Below are positions 61,904-64,000 of a stretch of 64,000 bases of DNA, piece by piece. The translations under genes were made by a program, and so were the position numbers. The DNA lies in contig JAFWUX010000182.1 in assembly GCA_017523995.1 (NCBI GenBank), positions 1 to 64,000 of the forward strand, written 5' to 3'. Under the pieces are notes generated by a model that had not been told where the DNA came from, ran no database searches, and saw only the letters and a program-made list of their open reading frames with translations. Every line of letters begins with the position of its first letter. The stretch's first letter is position 1. Source of the stretch: Oscillospiraceae bacterium (GTDB lineage: Bacteria > Bacillota_A > Clostridia > Oscillospirales > Ruminococcaceae).

Positions 61904-63055
61904 TCACTGCTTGCCGCCGATGATATCCTTGAGCTTTTTGAAGAAATTGTCGCGCTTGGAATAATTCTTCGATTCCAGCGAAGCCTCGAGCTGCTGGAGC
62001 AGATCCTTCTGCTTCTTGTTCAGACCCTTCGGCACTTCGACAAACACCTTGACATACTGGTCGCCGCGGTCGGTGCGCTGCAGCTTCTTGACGCCCTTGC
62101 CCTTGAGGCGGAACACCGTGCCCGTCTGCGTGCCCTCACCGATGCGGTACTTGACATTGCCGTCGATGGTCGGCACAACGATCTCGTCGCCGAGCACCGC
62201 CTGCGCATAGGTAATCGGGATATCGCAGTGGATATCATAGCCCTCGCGCTGGAAGATCGGATGCGGCTTGACGTTGATCCCGACAATCAGGTTGCCGGAA
62301 GGTCCGCCGTTGACGCCCGCATCGCCCATGCCCGGTACGCGGATTGCGGTTCCGTCATCAATACCGGCAGGGATATCGACATTCAGGCTCTTGTTGACGC
62401 GCACTCTGCCTGCGCCGCGGCACTTCTGGCAGGGGCTCTTGATGATCTTGCCCTTGCCGCCGCAGTGCGGACAGGTTTTTGTCGAGGAGATCATGCCGAA
62501 CGGGGTGCGCTGCATCGTCTTGACCGAGCCGCGTCCCTGGCAGTCCGGACAGACCTCAGAGCCGGAATCGCCTGCGCTGCCGCTGCCGTGGCAGTCGGGG
62601 CAGGTCTCCATGCGCTGAATCTGGACATTCTGCGATTTGCCGTTGCAGGCGTCCATAAATTCGAGCGTGACGCTTGTCTGCAGATCTCTGCCCTGCCGCG
62701 GTGCATTCGGATTGTTCATCCGGGTGCCGCCGCCGAACATGCCGCCCATGCCGCCGAACAGACTCTCCAGAATCTCGCTGACATCGGAGAATCCGCCGGC
62801 ATCCGCACCGGCGCCCATACCGCCGTTTTCAAATGCGGCATGGCCGTACTGATCGTACATCTGGCGCTTTTCCTGATTGGAGAGCACCTCATAAGCCTCG
62901 GTGATCTCCTTGAATTTATCCTCACAGGTCGGATCGTCCGGATGCAGATCCGGATGATACTTTCTCGCGAGCTGACGGTAAGCCTTTTTCAGCTCCTCGT
63001 CCGTCGCAGATCTGCTGACGCCCAGTACCTCATAATAATCTCTTTTGTCAGCCAT
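61904..63055 (-). CDS. dnaJ: Chaperone protein DnaJ
   Basis: 383 aa type I co-chaperone of DnaK. J domain with HPD in [12 protein letters not shown] (about 33), Gly/Phe-rich linker ([14 protein letters not shown]), four CxxCxGxG zinc motifs ([32 protein letters not shown]; about 150-215) and substrate-binding C domains. ATG 63055 ([12 protein letters not shown]) with AAAGGGTG before it. Has its own promoter, separate from dnaK. Confidence 0.97.
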   Translation of the reverse strand: MADKRDYYEVLGVSRSATDEELKKAYRQLARKYHPDLHPDDPTCEDKFKEITEAYEVLSNQEKRQMYDQYGHAAFENGGMGAGADAGGFSDVSEILESLFGGMGGMFGGGTRMNNPNAPRQGRDLQTSVTLEFMDACNGKSQNVQIQRMETCPDCHGSGSAGDSGSEVCPDCQGRGSVKTMQRTPFGMISSTKTCPHCGGKGKIIKSPCQKCRGAGRVRVNKSLNVDIPAGIDDGTAIRVPGMGDAGVNGGPSGNLIVGINVKPHPIFQREGYDIHCDIPITYAQAVLGDEIVVPTIDGNVKYRIGEGTQTGTVFRLKGKGVKKLQRTDRGDQYVKVFVEVPKGLNKKQKDLLQQLEASLESKNYSKRDNFFKKLKDIIGGKQ

Positions 63056-63126
63056 ATATTCTACACCCTTTCGTGTGATCTTTGATTCCTTTGTGCAAAA
63101 CCGGCGCCGGCGCACAAATCCTGACC

Positions 63127-63155
63127 ATTATACCACAGATTTCCGGAAAATGCAA
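63127..63155 (-). promoter_or_regulatory. dnaJ promoter
   Basis: TTGCAT (63150-63155), 17-bp spacer, TATAAT (63127-63132) with TGG extension; it lies just after the small ORF at 63175. Confidence 0.83.
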
Positions 63156-63174
63156 CCTGCATATCTCCCGCTGC

Positions 63175-63297
63175 TCATGCTCCCAGCATCAGGACAGGGA
63201 TCGGCGTGAGCGTATAGAACAGCAGCAGAATCCCCAGAACGGTCAGCGCAGCCAGCGTCATCTTGATATACTTGATGTAATCGCCCTTGTCATTCAT
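63175..63297 (-). CDS. 40-aa single-helix membrane peptide between dnaK and dnaJ
   Basis: ATG 63297 to TGA 63175. The first 11 residues are hydrophilic (MNDKGDYIKYI), then one hydrophobic helix (LAALTVLGILLLFYTL) and a short tail PIPVLMLGA. AAAGGAT lies eight to nine bases before the ATG. It sits 83 bases after the dnaK stop with a perfect 11-bp inverted repeat between. Codon use looks like its neighbours. Function unknown; a small-protein gene, not a fragment of either chaperone. Confidence 0.65.
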   Translation of the reverse strand: MNDKGDYIKYIKMTLAALTVLGILLLFYTLTPIPVLMLGA

Positions 63298-63316
63298 CCG
63301 GATGTATCCTTTCATT

Positions 63317-63368
63317 GTGCGTCAGGGTACGGCGAGAGGGGCGGAAGGACATTCCACCCCTGACGCAC
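63317..63368. repeat. Inverted repeat between dnaK and the small ORF
   Basis: GTGCGTCAGGG (63317-63327) and CCCTGACGCAC (63358-63368) pair perfectly around a 30-base loop. No T-run follows, so it is a stabilising or processing hairpin rather than a clear terminator. Confidence 0.6.
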
Positions 63369-63380
63369 ATGATCGTTTGA

Positions 63381-64000
63381 TTATGCCTCAGTGAAATCCG
63401 CATCGACAACGCCGTCATCATTGCCGCCGTTGTTCTCCGGTGCGCCGCCCATGTTCATGTTGCTGAAATCCGGAGCGCCGCCGTTCGGATTTGCCTGATT
63501 GTAGACCTTCGAGCTCAGTGCATAGAATGCATCCTGCAGTGCCTTGGTCTTTGCCTCGATCTCCTCGGTGTTATCGCCCTTGAGTGCCTCCTTGAGGGCA
63601 TTCAGTGCGCTTTCGATCGGAGCCTTATCCTCAGCGGAGACCTTGTCGCCGAAGTCGCTCAGTGCCTTTTCGCACTGGAAGACCAGCGATTCGCCGTTGT
63701 TCTTTGCATCAACGGATGCCTTGCGCTTCTTATCCTCCTCAGCGAACTGCTCCGCCTCGCGGACTGCGCGGTCGATATCCTCCTTGCTCATGTTGGTCGA
63801 GGAAGTGATCGTGATGTTCTGCTCCTTGCCGGTGCCGAGGTCCTTCGCGGAAACATGCACAATGCCGTTTGCGTCGATATCGAATGTGACTTCGATCTGC
63901 GGGACACCGCGCGGTGCCGGTGCGATGCCGTCGAGACGGAACTCGCCGAGCTTCTTGTTGTCTCTTGCGAATTCACGCTCGCCCTGCAGGACAACGATGT
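63381..64000 (-). CDS. dnaK: Chaperone protein DnaK (5' part beyond window)
   Basis: The last 206 codons of Hsp70. Substrate-binding domain: [48 protein letters not shown], then the helical lid ([25 protein letters not shown]) and a Gly/Asn-rich tail ending [12 protein letters not shown]. The upstream promoter and any CIRCE/HrcA operator are outside the window. Confidence 0.97.
   Translation of the reverse strand, partial: IVVLQGEREFARDNKKLGEFRLDGIAPAPRGVPQIEVTFDIDANGIVHVSAKDLGTGKEQNITITSSTNMSKEDIDRAVREAEQFAEEDKKRKASVDAKNNGESLVFQCEKALSDFGDKVSAEDKAPIESALNALKEALKGDNTEEIEAKTKALQDAFYALSSKVYNQANPNGGAPDFSNMNMGGAPENNGGNDDGVVDADFTEA

Noticed and set aside
1..64000. CRISPR arrays, tRNA/rRNA genes, IS elements, phage genes
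   Set aside because: None seen on reading both strands: no regular direct repeats with spacers, no CCA-ended cloverleafs, no transposase or integrase motifs.

Overview
The window reads as a chromosomal segment of a Gram-positive anaerobe of the Ruminococcus/Oscillospiraceae type. Four secreted or surface proteins carry C-terminal dockerin-like calcium-binding repeats, two of them behind Thr/Ala-rich linkers (a PL1 pectate lyase, a cysteine-peptidase-like protein and two BspA-type leucine-rich-repeat proteins). A fifth surface protein carries cohesin-like segments. Housekeeping genes are also clostridial in style: a V/A-type ATPase, AddAB, and a MetA with Glu111. Base composition looks GC-rich (mid-50s percent by eye), which produces many long antisense shadow ORFs. 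No phage, IS element, CRISPR array, tRNA or rRNA was seen.

Layout. 1-5.3 kb: 5' part of rpsB, then a lipoprotein and a NatAB-like ABC exporter with two permeases. 5.8-11.8 kb: small multidrug export protein, dGTPase-like HD protein, dnaG and two tandem primary-type sigma factors. 12-19 kb: dockerin pectate lyase, divergent from an ECF sigma factor and a 1189-aa partner that joins an anti-sigma-like N-terminus to an extracellular phosphodiester-glycosidase-like domain. 19.2-23.4 kb: metY with an upstream 22-codon reading frame, a small unknown gene, the cohesin-like lipoprotein and a sirtuin. 23.4-30.4 kb: addB-addA. 30.6-39.7 kb: nine-gene V-type ATPase operon. 39.8-46.7 kb: unknown, GNAT, aguB, DUF4190, metA and a three-gene biotin carboxyl-transfer operon. 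47-50.2 kb: three-gene operon of unknown function. 50.3-61.6 kb: dockerin proteins, recQ and a MoxR-DUF58-transglutaminase operon. 61.9-64 kb: dnaJ, a 40-aa membrane peptide and the 3' part of dnaK.

The strongest unexplained signal is a dispersed 80-135 bp element found at eight or nine intergenic places. Most copies lie immediately 3' of a stop codon and 5' of a rho-independent terminator. The element begins with GGTATC(T/G)C and usually ends near CCCAT(G/T)TT. Its internal hairpin keeps an ATT loop in several copies while the stem sequence changes on both sides (CTGGGGTC/GACCCCAG, CTGGGGAT/ATCCCCAG, CCAAAGGGTC/GACTCTTTGG). This is what selection on a structured 3'-UTR or palindromic DNA element would leave. 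One copy interrupts the V-ATPase operon between the F and E subunit genes.

Sulfur metabolism is consistent within the window: MetA has the acetyltransferase-type Glu111 and MetY would use the O-acetylhomoserine it makes. Most sigma-A-type promoters here have a 17-bp spacer, and several use TTGC at -35 with a TGG-extended -10.
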